Below, one piece after another: positions 1 through 8,200 of a stretch of DNA of 64,000 bases. Where the stretch lies: positions 109,812-173,811 of the forward strand of contig NZ_JAPMLT010000011.1 of NCBI RefSeq assembly GCF_026410385.1, written 5' to 3'. Made by a program: the position numbers and the translations under genes. This stretch comes from Tumebacillus lacus. GTDB lineage: Bacteria > Bacillota > Bacilli > Tumebacillales > Tumebacillaceae. The notes beneath the pieces are model-generated. The model searched no databases. It was not told where the DNA came from and saw only the letters and a list, made by a program, of their open reading frames with translations. How positions within the stretch are numbered: the first letter of the stretch is position 1; every line of letters starts with the position of its first letter.

Positions 1-314
1 CCGGCGTTGTTGACGAGGATCGTCGGCGGGCCGATGTTCACAGCGGCGGTTTGCACGAGCGAAGCGACCTCCTGTGCCTGCGACACGTCCGCCCGCACGG
101 CAAGCGCTTGTACGTCAAACTGGCGGCACGTCGAGACGACGTCAACCGCCAGCGTTTCGTTTTGCCGATAGTTGATCACCACGTTCGCACCGGCGGCGGC
201 CAAGTGCAAGGCGATCGCCCGCCCGATGCCGCGCGATGCCCCTGTCACGATCGCGTTGTGACCGTGCAGGGGGCGGTAGGGCTGGGTTCCTGCTGGTGTT
301 CCGTATGATAGCAT
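1..314 (-). CDS. SDR-family NAD(P)-dependent oxidoreductase, N-terminal part
   Basis: Partial gene: it starts at an ATG at 314 and runs off the left edge, giving about 104 residues. The Rossmann dinucleotide-binding motif TGASRGIG (G-x3-G-x-G) lies near residue 25. The NNAG motif of classical short-chain dehydrogenases is the last thing visible. The catalytic S-Y-K residues are outside the window, so substrate and reaction cannot be named. It lies 40 bp downstream of the hydrolase gene on the same strand and is probably co-transcribed with it. FabG-like and EF-P 5-aminopentanone reductase (YmfI)-like members are possible. Family is sure; function is not. Confidence 0.85.
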   Translation of the reverse strand, partial: MLSYGTPAGTQPYRPLHGHNAIVTGASRGIGRAIALHLAAAGANVVINYRQNETLAVDVVSTCRQFDVQALAVRADVSQAQEVASLVQTAAVNIGPPTILVNNA

Positions 315-354
315 ATCCAAATTTCGTTCCGCTCCCTTTGCTTGCTGGATCTCC

Positions 355-1179
355 TCATTCTACCATATGAGGAAGCGGGAGTGCCCGTTTCTGCGACTCC
401 CCGGCGCGGAGATCGAGACCTTGCAGCCATTCCTCCAGCACGGCGTTGAACGCGTCGGCTGCCCGCGTGGCGACGGCGTGGTTGACCCCGTCGACGACGG
501 AGATCTGGGCATGCCGGATCTTTTCGGTCAATGCGGCCGCATTGGTGCCGGAGGATTTGTCTTTTTTGCCGTGAACGAGCAGGGTCGGGCAGGTGATCTT
601 TGTGATGTCGTGCTCGTGCAGAAACTCCTGCGAGGCTTCGATCATCTGGACGCTTTCCGTCGGATCGGCGCGTTTGGCGATGCGGTAGAAAAAGCCGCGC
701 TGAACGAGATTTTTCGCGTTGGACGTGGCGACCGAGTAGGCCAGGGCTTTGTGCAGTTTGGAGTGGATCATCCAGCGGGAGAAATCCATGCGCACGCGCA
801 AGTAGAGATTGTTGACGCGGTCGATTGAGCCGATGCAGCAGATGCCGGCGGTGCGGTCCGGGTGGTTGACGGCGAAGCTCTGGGCGATCAACGTGCCGGT
901 CGAGTAGCCGATCAACACGGCGCGTTCGATGCCGAGGTGGTCGAGCAACGCGAGCAGATCTCCGGCCAGATCGCGGATCGACAGCTTGCCTTTGGTCGTG
1001 CCGGTGCCGCCGTGACCCCGGCAGTCGTAGGTGACCATTCGGTAGCGAGTGGAAAAGACGGGAGCCTGGGCGATCCAGTTTTGGTGCGAGAGGCCGAGCC
1101 CGTGGATGAACACGAGCGGATCGCCTTGGCCCACGTCGGTGTAGAAATGGGAGATACCTTCGTGTTCAAATCTCGGCAC
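355..1179 (-). CDS. alpha/beta hydrolase
   Basis: This 274-residue protein has the layout of a single-domain alpha/beta-hydrolase. It shows an oxyanion-hole HGLGLS near residue 26, the nucleophile elbow GYSTG (Ser93), a probable acid Asp207 in HGKKD, and His234 in VNHAV, completing a Ser-Asp-His triad. There is no signal peptide, so it should be cytosolic. The start is a GTG at 1179, preceded by a strong AAAGGAGG that overlaps the stop region of the upstream gene, which implies an operon with 1194-2459. Members hydrolyse esters, lactones or peptides; the sequence does not say which. Confidence 0.85.
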   Translation of the reverse strand: MPRFEHEGISHFYTDVGQGDPLVFIHGLGLSHQNWIAQAPVFSTRYRMVTYDCRGHGGTGTTKGKLSIRDLAGDLLALLDHLGIERAVLIGYSTGTLIAQSFAVNHPDRTAGICCIGSIDRVNNLYLRVRMDFSRWMIHSKLHKALAYSVATSNAKNLVQRGFFYRIAKRADPTESVQMIEASQEFLHEHDITKITCPTLLVHGKKDKSSGTNAAALTEKIRHAQISVVDGVNHAVATRAADAFNAVLEEWLQGLDLRAGESQKRALPLPHMVE

Positions 1180-1193
1180 GTCCGATTCCTCCT

Positions 1194-2459
1194 TTAATGG
1201 CCCGGCGTGCTGTCCTCCACGTCAGGGGAGAGAGCCAGCGGATCGATCAGGTTGAAATCGCCGTAGCCGATGTTCGGATCGACAAAGTTCTGCGGCGAGA
1301 GGGGAGCCAGCGGATCGAGCGTGTAGCCGTCGCGGCGGGCTGACCGGCGGCGCTCCTCGCTCGTCACCTGCGGAACGCCGTCTTTTCGTTCATCGCCCGG
1401 AGGCTCCAGCGTGTCGTGACCGACATTATAGGTTAATTTCCCATCCTCTGCGGTGCCGTACCCCGCGTTCGCAGACGTAAAAAACGACGCATCGCGGGCA
1501 TCCATTTGGTCGTAGGGATAGGGATCTGTCAAATTGGCCGTATGATAAGAAGTTTCCACCGTGTCATCTGCGCGTGTCGCATTTGTTGCATTCGCTCGAT
1601 CCGCTTCCTCTGCGCCGTTTTGAACCTCCCGATTTTCCTTCTCCTCCCCGTACATCCCCACGAGCGGCGCAGGCACACCGCCCGGTGTGAGCATCGCGGC
1701 GATGGAGATCGGGTCGATCACGCCCGGATCGGCCGCCACGAGGTCGCTCACGCCGCCGTCCGTCAGCAGATCAGCCTCGGTCGCCCCCTCGTCCTCCGCG
1801 CCCGTCATGCCGCCCGTGCGCGCCGCTTGCGAGCCTTCGTGGCGTGCTCCGGCATTCATGTCGTCAGCCGACGCACGGCTCACCGTCGACCCGCCCGTCG
1901 CCGTCCCGTCCGACGTGGTCATCCCCGTCGTATCCGACACCTGCCCTCCTTGCTCTCGCTCCACAAGCCCGCCATGCTTTTTCATCGTATCCATCGCTAT
2001 CTTCGCCTCCTCGTCGTTTTGCACGTCCACAGTGATCCGATACACCGGGTCGATGCCGCGGTTGTACCGGTGCAGATTGGAATTTTGCCTCGGCAGATCT
2101 TCCTCGTCCCCCTGCGTGTGTTTATCCGGACGCAGGTACTCGCCGTAGCTTCTGCGAATCATCTTGTCGTTCGCAGGGGCACCGGTCAGCACCGGACCGA
2201 ACTGCGGCACTGTAAACGAAGCCGACCCAAACGTCACCCCGCCCGTCTCCAGCGCATCGTCGGTCAACAAGGGCGAATTTTCTGCATCATTGACAACATC
2301 GCCGTTTTCACTGAGCGGACCCCGCTCTGGAGAGCGGGTTTGCCCTTCTTTCTGTTCAATTACTGAGATTCTTCCTCTAAAATGCGGCGTCAAGTCCTTG
2401 ACGCAACCCTGAACGGTTGTATACGATAAAAAATGAGTGATGATTCGTTCATTTTTCAT
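1194..2459 (-). CDS. hypothetical protein, low complexity, probably disordered
   Basis: I do not recognise this 421-residue protein. It is acidic, rich in Asp, Gly, Thr, Ala and Ser, without a signal peptide, membrane segment or clear fold, and probably disordered over most of its length. Near residue 125 a short segment (VYRITVDVQNDEEAKIAM) looks structured. The start chosen is the ATG at 2459, with AAGGGGTG about nine bases upstream; a Met four codons earlier is also open. It heads the minus-strand operon and is divergent from the leucine-degradation operon. No shadow gene better explains the region, and the good ribosome site and tight link to the hydrolase argue that it is real. Confidence 0.6.
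   Translation of the reverse strand: MKNERIITHFLSYTTVQGCVKDLTPHFRGRISVIEQKEGQTRSPERGPLSENGDVVNDAENSPLLTDDALETGGVTFGSASFTVPQFGPVLTGAPANDKMIRRSYGEYLRPDKHTQGDEEDLPRQNSNLHRYNRGIDPVYRITVDVQNDEEAKIAMDTMKKHGGLVEREQGGQVSDTTGMTTSDGTATGGSTVSRASADDMNAGARHEGSQAARTGGMTGAEDEGATEADLLTDGGVSDLVAADPGVIDPISIAAMLTPGGVPAPLVGMYGEEKENREVQNGAEEADRANATNATRADDTVETSYHTANLTDPYPYDQMDARDASFFTSANAGYGTAEDGKLTYNVGHDTLEPPGDERKDGVPQVTSEERRRSARRDGYTLDPLAPLSPQNFVDPNIGYGDFNLIDPLALSPDVEDSTPGH
2398..2427 (+). promoter_or_regulatory. candidate sigma-A promoter for the leucine-degradation operon
   Basis: TTGACG (2398-2403) and TACGAT (2422-2427) are separated by 18 bp and lie about 100 bp before the biotin carboxylase start. The spacer holds a small inverted repeat, CAACC-N6-GGTTG, which could be an operator. 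The element overlaps the 5' end of the divergent minus-strand gene. Sequence-only call. Confidence 0.35.
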
Positions 2460-2528
2460 GTTCCTGCTCACCCCTTCATGGGTACGATTCCCGGAAGAGG
2501 GCGCGCAGATTCTAGGAGGGTTTGCCCT

Positions 2529-3875
2529 GTGTTCCGTAAAATTTTGATCGCGAACCGCGGCGAGATCGCTTGCCGTGTCATTCGAACCTGTAAAGCATTA
2601 GGCATCCAAACGGTCGGTATATATTCGGAGGCTGACGCGGAAGCCCCGCACGTCAAACTGGCGGACGAAGCGTTCCTCGTCGGCGCACCGCCGGTCGCAC
2701 AGAGCTATCTGAACGTTGACCGGATCCTTGAGATCGCCAAAGAGACCGGAGCCGAGGCGGTTCACCCGGGCTACGGCTTGCTGTCCGAAAACACCGGCTT
2801 TGCCAAAAGCTGCGAGGCGGCCGGCATCACCTTCATCGGCCCGTCCACCGAAGCGATCGCCGCGATGGGCTCCAAAATCGAGTCCCGCAAAGCGATGGAA
2901 GCGGCTGGCGTCCCGGTCGTGCCGGGCATCACCCGCCCGCTGATCGACGAGGAAGAAGGCGTCACCGTCGCGAACGAGATCGGCTACCCGGTCATGCTGA
3001 AAGCATCGGGCGGCGGCGGCGGCATCGGCATGCAGGTCTGCCACAGCGACGACGAGCTGCGCAAAGCGTACGCGGGCAACCAAAACCGTGCTAAGCAATT
3101 CTTCGGCGACGACGCGATGTACATCGAAAAGTTTGTCGAGGAGCCGCGCCACGTCGAAGTGCAGATCCTCGCCGACAAAGACGGCAACACCGTCTACCTG
3201 TGGGAGCGCGAATGCTCGATCCAGCGCCGTCACCAAAAAGTCGTGGAGGAAGCTCCGTCCCCGTTCCTCGATGCGGAACTGCGTCAAAAGATGGGGGAGG
3301 CGGCCGTCCGCGCGGCCAAGTCGATCGGCTACAGCAACGCCGGCACCATCGAGTTTTTGGTCGACAAGCACCGTAACTTCTACTTCCTTGAGATGAACAC
3401 GCGTCTCCAGGTCGAACACCCGATCACCGAGGAGATCACCGGCCTCGACCTCGTCGCGGAGCAGCTGCGCATCGCATACGGCGAGTCGCTCGGCTACGGT
3501 CAAGACGACATCAAGCTCGAAGGCCATGCCATCGAAGTGCGCATCTACGCCGAGGACCCGAAGACGTTCTTCCCGAGCCCTGGCACGATCACCCGTTTCG
3601 AAGCGCCGCAGGGCGAGCACGTCCGCAACGAGCTGGCCGTCGGCGAAGGCTCCAAAGTCACGCCGTTCTACGATCCGATGATCGCCAAGCTGATCGTCAA
3701 AGGGAACGACCGTTTGGAAGCGATTACACGCATGCAGGCTGCGCTTGAGAACTACCACGTCGAAGGCATCAAGACCAACATCCCGATGCTGCGCGACGTG
3801 ATGGCGCACGAGGCGTTCCGCGCGGGGGATACGACCACCGATTTTGTGGCAAAACACATTCAGCAGAAAAAATAG
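2529..3875 (+). CDS. yngH: biotin carboxylase subunit of an acyl-CoA (methylcrotonyl-CoA) carboxylase, YngH-like
   Basis: This 448-residue biotin carboxylase carboxylates the biotin of the carrier protein encoded next to it, using ATP and bicarbonate. Seen: N-terminal FRKILIANRGEIACR, the ATP-grasp glycine loop KASGGGGGIGMQ, the EMNTRLQVEHPITE signature and the C-terminal domain with HAIEVRIYAEDP. The start is the GTG at 2529 preceded by AGGAGG; the frame stays open further upstream but without family similarity. The following biotin carrier, HMG-CoA lyase, hydratase and carboxyltransferase genes match the Bacillus yng operon. That makes leucine degradation more likely than fatty-acid synthesis (accC), although the two families are closely similar in sequence. 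Confidence 0.93.
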   Translation: MFRKILIANRGEIACRVIRTCKALGIQTVGIYSEADAEAPHVKLADEAFLVGAPPVAQSYLNVDRILEIAKETGAEAVHPGYGLLSENTGFAKSCEAAGITFIGPSTEAIAAMGSKIESRKAMEAAGVPVVPGITRPLIDEEEGVTVANEIGYPVMLKASGGGGGIGMQVCHSDDELRKAYAGNQNRAKQFFGDDAMYIEKFVEEPRHVEVQILADKDGNTVYLWERECSIQRRHQKVVEEAPSPFLDAELRQKMGEAAVRAAKSIGYSNAGTIEFLVDKHRNFYFLEMNTRLQVEHPITEEITGLDLVAEQLRIAYGESLGYGQDDIKLEGHAIEVRIYAEDPKTFFPSPGTITRFEAPQGEHVRNELAVGEGSKVTPFYDPMIAKLIVKGNDRLEAITRMQAALENYHVEGIKTNIPMLRDVMAHEAFRAGDTTTDFVAKHIQQKK

Positions 3876-3904
3876 CAGAGCGATCCCTAAGGAGGACATA
3901 CACA

Positions 3905-4120
3905 ATGACTGAAATCACCGCAAGCATGGCAGGCAACGTTTGGAAAGTACTCGTAAAACCGGGCGACACCGTCGAAGAGGGCCAAGACGTCGTCATCCTC
4001 GAATCGATGAAGATGGAGATCCCGATCTCCGCAGACTTTGGCGGCATCGTCAAAGAAGTCCGCGCGGAAGAAGGCGGCTTTGTCAACGAAGGCGACGTGC
4101 TGGTCGTCGTAGAAGACTAA
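3905..4120 (+). CDS. yngHB: biotin carboxyl carrier protein, short form (YngHB-like)
   Basis: This 71-residue biotinyl/lipoyl-attachment domain has the biotinylation motif ESMKME; Lys36 is the expected attachment site. It carries carboxybiotin from the biotin carboxylase (30 bp upstream) to the carboxyltransferase encoded at 5928-7457. Having only the swinging-arm domain, without the long Pro/Ala N-terminal region of AccB, is typical of the separate carrier in Bacillus methylcrotonyl-CoA carboxylase clusters. AAGGAGG lies just upstream of the ATG. The HMG-CoA lyase gene begins 2 bp after the stop, so translation is probably coupled. Confidence 0.93.
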   Translation: MTEITASMAGNVWKVLVKPGDTVEEGQDVVILESMKMEIPISADFGGIVKEVRAEEGGFVNEGDVLVVVED

Positions 4121-4122
4121 TC

Positions 4123-5031
4123 ATGAAGAACTGGCCGAACGCCGTCACGATCAAGGAAGTCGGACCTCGTGACGGCTTGCAAAATGAAAAGACGGTCGTG
4201 TCGACCGAGGACAAGATCGCGTGGATCAACCAACTGAGCCGCACCGGGTTGAAACACATCGAGATCACCTCGTTCGTCAACCCGAAATGGATTCCGCCGC
4301 TCGCAGACAGCCTGGAAGTCGCTCAAGGCATCGAACGGGTGGAAGGCGTTACCTACTCCGCGCTGGTGCCGAACTTGCGCGGACTGGAGGGCGCTCTCAA
4401 GGCTGACCTCGACGAGGTGGCCGTGTTCATGTCGGCGACCGAAGCGCACAACAAAAAGAACATCAACAAGTCGATTGACGAGACGTTCCCGGTGCTGAAA
4501 GAGACGGTCGATCAGGCGTTGCAAGCGGGCAAGATCGTCCGCGGTTACCTGTCTACCGTCTTTGGTTGCCCGTATGAAGGCAAAACGGACGTCAAACAGG
4601 CGGTCTACGTCGCGCAAAAACTGTTCGACATGGGCATTCACGAGCTGTCGGTCGGCGACACCATCGGCGTGGCCAACCCGGCGCAGGTCTACGAAGTGCT
4701 CGAAGAACTCTTAAAATTCGTGCCTGCCGAAAAAATCGCGATGCATTTCCACAACACGCGCGGCACCGCGCTTGCCAACGTGCTCGCGTCGCTCGACATG
4801 GGCATCACGACGTTTGACGGCGCGCTCGGGGGTCTTGGCGGCTGTCCGTATGCGCCGGGCGCGTCGGGCAACCTTGCGACCGACGATCTGCTCTACATGC
4901 TGCACGGCATGGGCATCTCCACCGGCGTCGACCAAGGCCTCATGATCGAGTCGGCGAAGTTTATCGAAAACCGGATCGGGCGGCCGCTGCCGAGCCACAC
5001 CTTGCAGACCGTTCGCGCGACCTGCGAGTAA
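4123..5031 (+). CDS. yngG: hydroxymethylglutaryl-CoA lyase
   Basis: This 302-residue TIM-barrel lyase cleaves HMG-CoA to acetyl-CoA and acetoacetate, the last step of leucine breakdown. Diagnostic features are EVGPRDGLQNE at the N-terminus (metal-binding Asp, catalytic Arg), the SVGDTIGVANP segment, the metal-ligand HFHNTRG and the HMG-CoA lyase active-site loop GGCPYAPGASGN with Cys241. The cysteine loop separates it from isopropylmalate and homocitrate synthases. It sits between the carrier and hydratase genes in a tightly packed operon. Confidence 0.95.
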   Translation: MKNWPNAVTIKEVGPRDGLQNEKTVVSTEDKIAWINQLSRTGLKHIEITSFVNPKWIPPLADSLEVAQGIERVEGVTYSALVPNLRGLEGALKADLDEVAVFMSATEAHNKKNINKSIDETFPVLKETVDQALQAGKIVRGYLSTVFGCPYEGKTDVKQAVYVAQKLFDMGIHELSVGDTIGVANPAQVYEVLEELLKFVPAEKIAMHFHNTRGTALANVLASLDMGITTFDGALGGLGGCPYAPGASGNLATDDLLYMLHGMGISTGVDQGLMIESAKFIENRIGRPLPSHTLQTVRATCE

Positions 5032-5051
5032 GCGAAAGGGGAATTTTCCAC

Positions 5052-5885
5052 ATGCCGTTTGATCCGAACATCCGCAATTTCCGCGAGGTGCCGCTTTCCG
5101 AGGAGAAAAAAGGCCTCGTCACTGTCGAGCTCGCGGAAGGCATCGCGACCGTCACTTTAAACCGTCTCGAAGCGCACAACGCGCTGTCTGTCGAGATGCT
5201 GGAACAGTTTATCGACGCGCTCTACTCGTTGAAATTTGACCCCGAAGCGCGCGTCATCGTCGTCACCGGGGTGGGGGAGAAGGCGTTCTGCGCCGGTGCT
5301 GACCTGATTCAGCGCGGTCAGATGGATATGCCGCAGACCCGCCAGCATATCAACCTGATCCGCACGGCCGTCAACGAGCTGGAAGCGATGCCGCAACCGG
5401 TCATCGCCGCTGTAAACGGCGTCGCGTTTGGCGGCGGCACCGAGCTGACGCTGGCGGCCGACCTGCGCGTCGCGTCGATCAACGCCAAATTTGGCCTGAC
5501 CGAGACCGCGCTGGCGATCATCCCGGGAGCGGGCGGCACGCAGCGTCTGCCGCGTCTGATCGGCGTGGCGAAGGCGAAGGAACTGATCCTGACCGCCCGC
5601 CGCATCGGAGCTGAGGAAGCCGAGCAGATCGGCCTCGTCAACTACGTCACCTCCGCTGGAGACCTGTTGCCCAAAGCGTACGAACTCGCCCGCGAGATCA
5701 CCAAAAACGGCCCGATGGCCGTCCGTCAGGCAAAGCTGGCGATCAACAAAGGTGTCGAAGTCGACCTCGCCACCGGCCTGTCGATCGAACAAAACGCGTA
5801 CGAAGTCATCCTGCCGTCGCAGGACCGCTTGGAAGGACTCAAGGCGTTTAAAGAAAAACGTCCCCCTGTCTACAAAGGCGAATGA
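5052..5885 (+). CDS. yngF: enoyl-CoA hydratase, probable methylglutaconyl-CoA hydratase
   Basis: This 277-residue crotonase-family protein has both catalytic acids, Glu131 in FGGGTELTLAAD and Glu151 in LTETALAIIPGAGG, with the oxyanion-hole backbone around AFCAGADL. In this operon the expected reaction is hydration of 3-methylglutaconyl-CoA to HMG-CoA, between the carboxylase and lyase steps. Crotonases are hard to tell apart by sequence, so substrate comes from context. The start ATG at 5052 follows a GAAAGGGG site 20 bp after the lyase stop. Confidence 0.9.
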   Translation: MPFDPNIRNFREVPLSEEKKGLVTVELAEGIATVTLNRLEAHNALSVEMLEQFIDALYSLKFDPEARVIVVTGVGEKAFCAGADLIQRGQMDMPQTRQHINLIRTAVNELEAMPQPVIAAVNGVAFGGGTELTLAADLRVASINAKFGLTETALAIIPGAGGTQRLPRLIGVAKAKELILTARRIGAEEAEQIGLVNYVTSAGDLLPKAYELAREITKNGPMAVRQAKLAINKGVEVDLATGLSIEQNAYEVILPSQDRLEGLKAFKEKRPPVYKGE

Positions 5886-5927
5886 CCGTTTGGTCGTTTG
5901 ACCGCCCCGAGAGGAGATTTACCCGGA

Positions 5928-7457
5928 ATGACTTTTGATAAAGTGCTGAGTGAACGCATCGAGCGCGTCAAACAAGGCGGCGCTCCGAAATACCATGAGA
6001 AAAACGCAGAGCAAGGCAAGCTGTTCGTCCGCGACCGCCTGCGCCTGCTCTTTGACGACGACTTTGAAGTGGAAGACGCGCTGTTTGCCAACTACACGGC
6101 CGGCGATCTTCCGGCTGACGGCGTCGTCACCTGCCTTGGCAAAGTCGACGGCCGCATCGTTGCCGTCATGGCAAACGACTCCACCGTCAAAGCGGGCTCC
6201 TGGGGTTCCCGCACCGTTGAGAAGATCCTGCGCATCCAAGAGACCGCAGAAAAGCTCAACGTCCCGATGATCTACCTCGTCGACTCGGCCGGTGCCCGCA
6301 TCACCGACCAGATCCAGATGTTCCCGGGCCGTCGCGGTGCCGGCCGCATCTTCTACAACCAAGTCAAATTCTCCGGCCGCATGCCGCAGGTCTGCGTCCT
6401 GTTCGGCCCGTCGGCTGCGGGCGGCGCGTACATCCCGGCGTTCTGCGACATCGTGATCATGGTCGACAAAAACGCGTCGATGTACCTCGGCTCGCCGCGG
6501 ATGGCGGAGATGGTCATCGGCGAGAAAGTCTCGCTGGAAGAGATGGGCGGCGCACGCATGCACTGCCAGATCTCCGGCGTGGGCGATGTGCTCGCGAAAA
6601 ACGAGCAAGAAGCGATTGCGGCAGCGCGTCAGTACCTGACCTACTTCCCGCAAAACTACTCCGAAAAGCCGCCGGTCAAAGAAGCGCTGGCACCGAAGGA
6701 GTTTGAAAAATCGCTGGCTGAGATCATCCCGGCCAACCAGAACGCACCGTTCAACATGCACGACCTGATCAACCGCCTGATCGATGAGAACTCCTGGTTT
6801 GAGATCAAGAAACTGTTCGCCCAAGAGCTCATCACCGGCATCGGCCGCATCGACGGCCAACCGGTCGGCATCATCGCTAACCAACCGAAAGTCAAAGGCG
6901 GCGTCCTGTTTGTGGACTCGGCTGACAAAGCAGCGAAGTTCATCAACCTCTGCGACGCGTTCAACATCCCGCTGCTCTTCCTGATGGACGTGCCGGGCTT
7001 CATGATCGGCACCAAAGTCGAGCGCGCCGGCATCATCCGCCACGGTGCAAAGTTGATCTCCGCGATGTCCGAAGCATCGGTACCGAAGATCTCCGTCGTC
7101 GTCCGCAAAGCATACGGCGCAGGTCTCTACGCGATGGCAGGCCCGGCATTCGAACCGGACGCATGCCTCGCACTCCCGACCGCATCCATCGCCGTCATGG
7201 GCCCGGAAGCGGCTGTCAACGCCGTCTACGCGAACAAGATCGCCGAACTGCCGGAAGAAGAGCGTGCGGCCTTCATCGAAGCCAAGCGCGAAGAGTACCG
7301 TGAAGACATCGACATCTACAAGCTGGCGAGCGAAATGATCATCGACGGCATCGTCGACCCGAACGACCTCCGCAACGAGCTGTCGAAGCGCTTCGAGGTG
7401 TACAGCAGCAAATACGCTCCGTTTACGGATCGCAAGCATCCGGTGTATCCGGTGTAA
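5928..7457 (+). CDS. yngE: acyl-CoA carboxylase carboxyltransferase subunit (methylcrotonyl-CoA type, YngE-like)
   Basis: This 509-residue protein has two crotonase-like carboxyltransferase halves. The N half contains the acyl-CoA site around DSAGARITDQ and FGPSAAGGAYIPAFCD; the C half contains the biotin site around FLMDVPGFMIGTKVERAG and VVVRKAYGAGLYAM. It transfers CO2 from carboxybiotin to the acyl-CoA, expected here to be 3-methylcrotonyl-CoA. The ATG at 5928 is preceded by GAGGAG; an in-frame TTG 30 bp upstream is less likely. It closes the operon, just before a terminator. An isovaleryl-CoA dehydrogenase, usual in such clusters, is absent from the window. Confidence 0.93.
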   Translation: MTFDKVLSERIERVKQGGAPKYHEKNAEQGKLFVRDRLRLLFDDDFEVEDALFANYTAGDLPADGVVTCLGKVDGRIVAVMANDSTVKAGSWGSRTVEKILRIQETAEKLNVPMIYLVDSAGARITDQIQMFPGRRGAGRIFYNQVKFSGRMPQVCVLFGPSAAGGAYIPAFCDIVIMVDKNASMYLGSPRMAEMVIGEKVSLEEMGGARMHCQISGVGDVLAKNEQEAIAAARQYLTYFPQNYSEKPPVKEALAPKEFEKSLAEIIPANQNAPFNMHDLINRLIDENSWFEIKKLFAQELITGIGRIDGQPVGIIANQPKVKGGVLFVDSADKAAKFINLCDAFNIPLLFLMDVPGFMIGTKVERAGIIRHGAKLISAMSEASVPKISVVVRKAYGAGLYAMAGPAFEPDACLALPTASIAVMGPEAAVNAVYANKIAELPEEERAAFIEAKREEYREDIDIYKLASEMIIDGIVDPNDLRNELSKRFEVYSSKYAPFTDRKHPVYPV

Positions 7458-7470
7458 GGATGCTTTCATC

Positions 7471-7503
7471 AAGCCTTTCTCCTAACTTGGGGAGAGGCTT
7501 TTT
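7471..7503 (+). terminator. Rho-independent terminator of the leucine-degradation operon
   Basis: A 12-bp stem with wobble pairs (AAGCCTTTCTCC with GGGGAGAGGCTT), loop TAACTT and a T run lies 13 bp after the carboxyltransferase stop. Confidence 0.8.
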
Positions 7504-7585
7504 GTGTCGTAGCTTTCTTGCTCTTCTGTATGAGAAGGCGTATCGTAAGAGAAAGTCCAGATCACGAATAGGAGGTCACAACTTT

Positions 7586-8200
7586 ATGAAATTCAATTTC
7601 CAGATCTACTCCGACTACATCTGACCGTTTTGCTATATCGGCAAGGGTCTTGTCGACGAGTTGAAGAAAGAGTTTGAGATCGAGGATGAGTGGTTGCCGA
7701 TGGAGATTCATCCGGGGACGCCGCAAGAAGGTGTGTTGCTGGAGGAGAAGTTTCCGGGGTTTGACCGTGAGGCGATGTATGCGAATCTGCGTCGCTCGGG
7801 GGCGCCGTATGGGATTGATTTTGGCACGATGAAAGTCTTGTCCAACTCCCGCAAGGCGCTGGAAGCGGGGGAGTTTGCCCGCGAACATGGCAAGTTTGAC
7901 GAGTATCATGAGTTGATCTTCCACGCCTATTTCACCGAGACGCGTGACATCGGCGAGGTGGAACTGCTGGTCGAACTCGCGCAAAAAGCGGGCCTCGACG
8001 CGGACGAGCTGCGAGCGGCGCTGGAGGACGGCCGGTATCTGCCGCGTCTGGAATCCACGCTGGATCTCGCCCACCACTACGGCATCACCGGCACGCCGAC
8101 GTTTGTTATCAACAACAAATACGCGCTCGTCGGTGCACAGCCGCTCGACCGGATGCGGGCTGCGCTGCGGCAGATCGCGGCGGAGGAGCAGGCGGAGTGA
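7586..8200 (+). CDS. DsbA-family (FrnE/YwbO-like) oxidoreductase with in-frame TGA; candidate selenoprotein
   Basis: The reading frame from ATG 7586 (site GGAGGTCACA upstream) encodes 204 residues if the TGA at 7622-7624 is read through. Residues 1-16 read MKFNFQIYSDYI-stop-PFC. Relatives have CPFC or CPWC there, so the TGA replaces the first, nucleophilic cysteine of the CxxC motif. The rest is an intact thioredoxin/helical DsbA fold ending with the cis-proline loop GTPTFVIN. A SECIS-like hairpin follows at 7638-7656, so selenocysteine insertion (UxxC) is plausible. The alternative is a recent TGC-to-TGA nonsense mutation or sequencing error. No later start keeps the redox motif. The acetyltransferase overlaps the stop by 4 bp. 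Confidence 0.7.
7638..7656 (+). promoter_or_regulatory. candidate bacterial SECIS hairpin
   Basis: TCGGCAA (7638-7644) pairs with TTGTCGA (7650-7656), seven pairs with one G-U, closing a five-base GGGTC loop. The stem starts 13 nt after the TGA and the loop 20 nt after it. E. coli fdhF has 11 nt between UGA and the upper stem and an AGGUCU loop; known bacterial SECIS loops begin with a G and lie about 16-37 nt from UGA. The bulged U of fdhF is not present. Structure seen by eye, function inferred. Confidence 0.5.

Noticed and set aside
7661..8200. Shorter DsbA-like gene starting after the TGA
   Set aside because: It would lose the whole redox motif and first beta strand, and has no ribosome site, whereas a strong site precedes the ATG at 7586.
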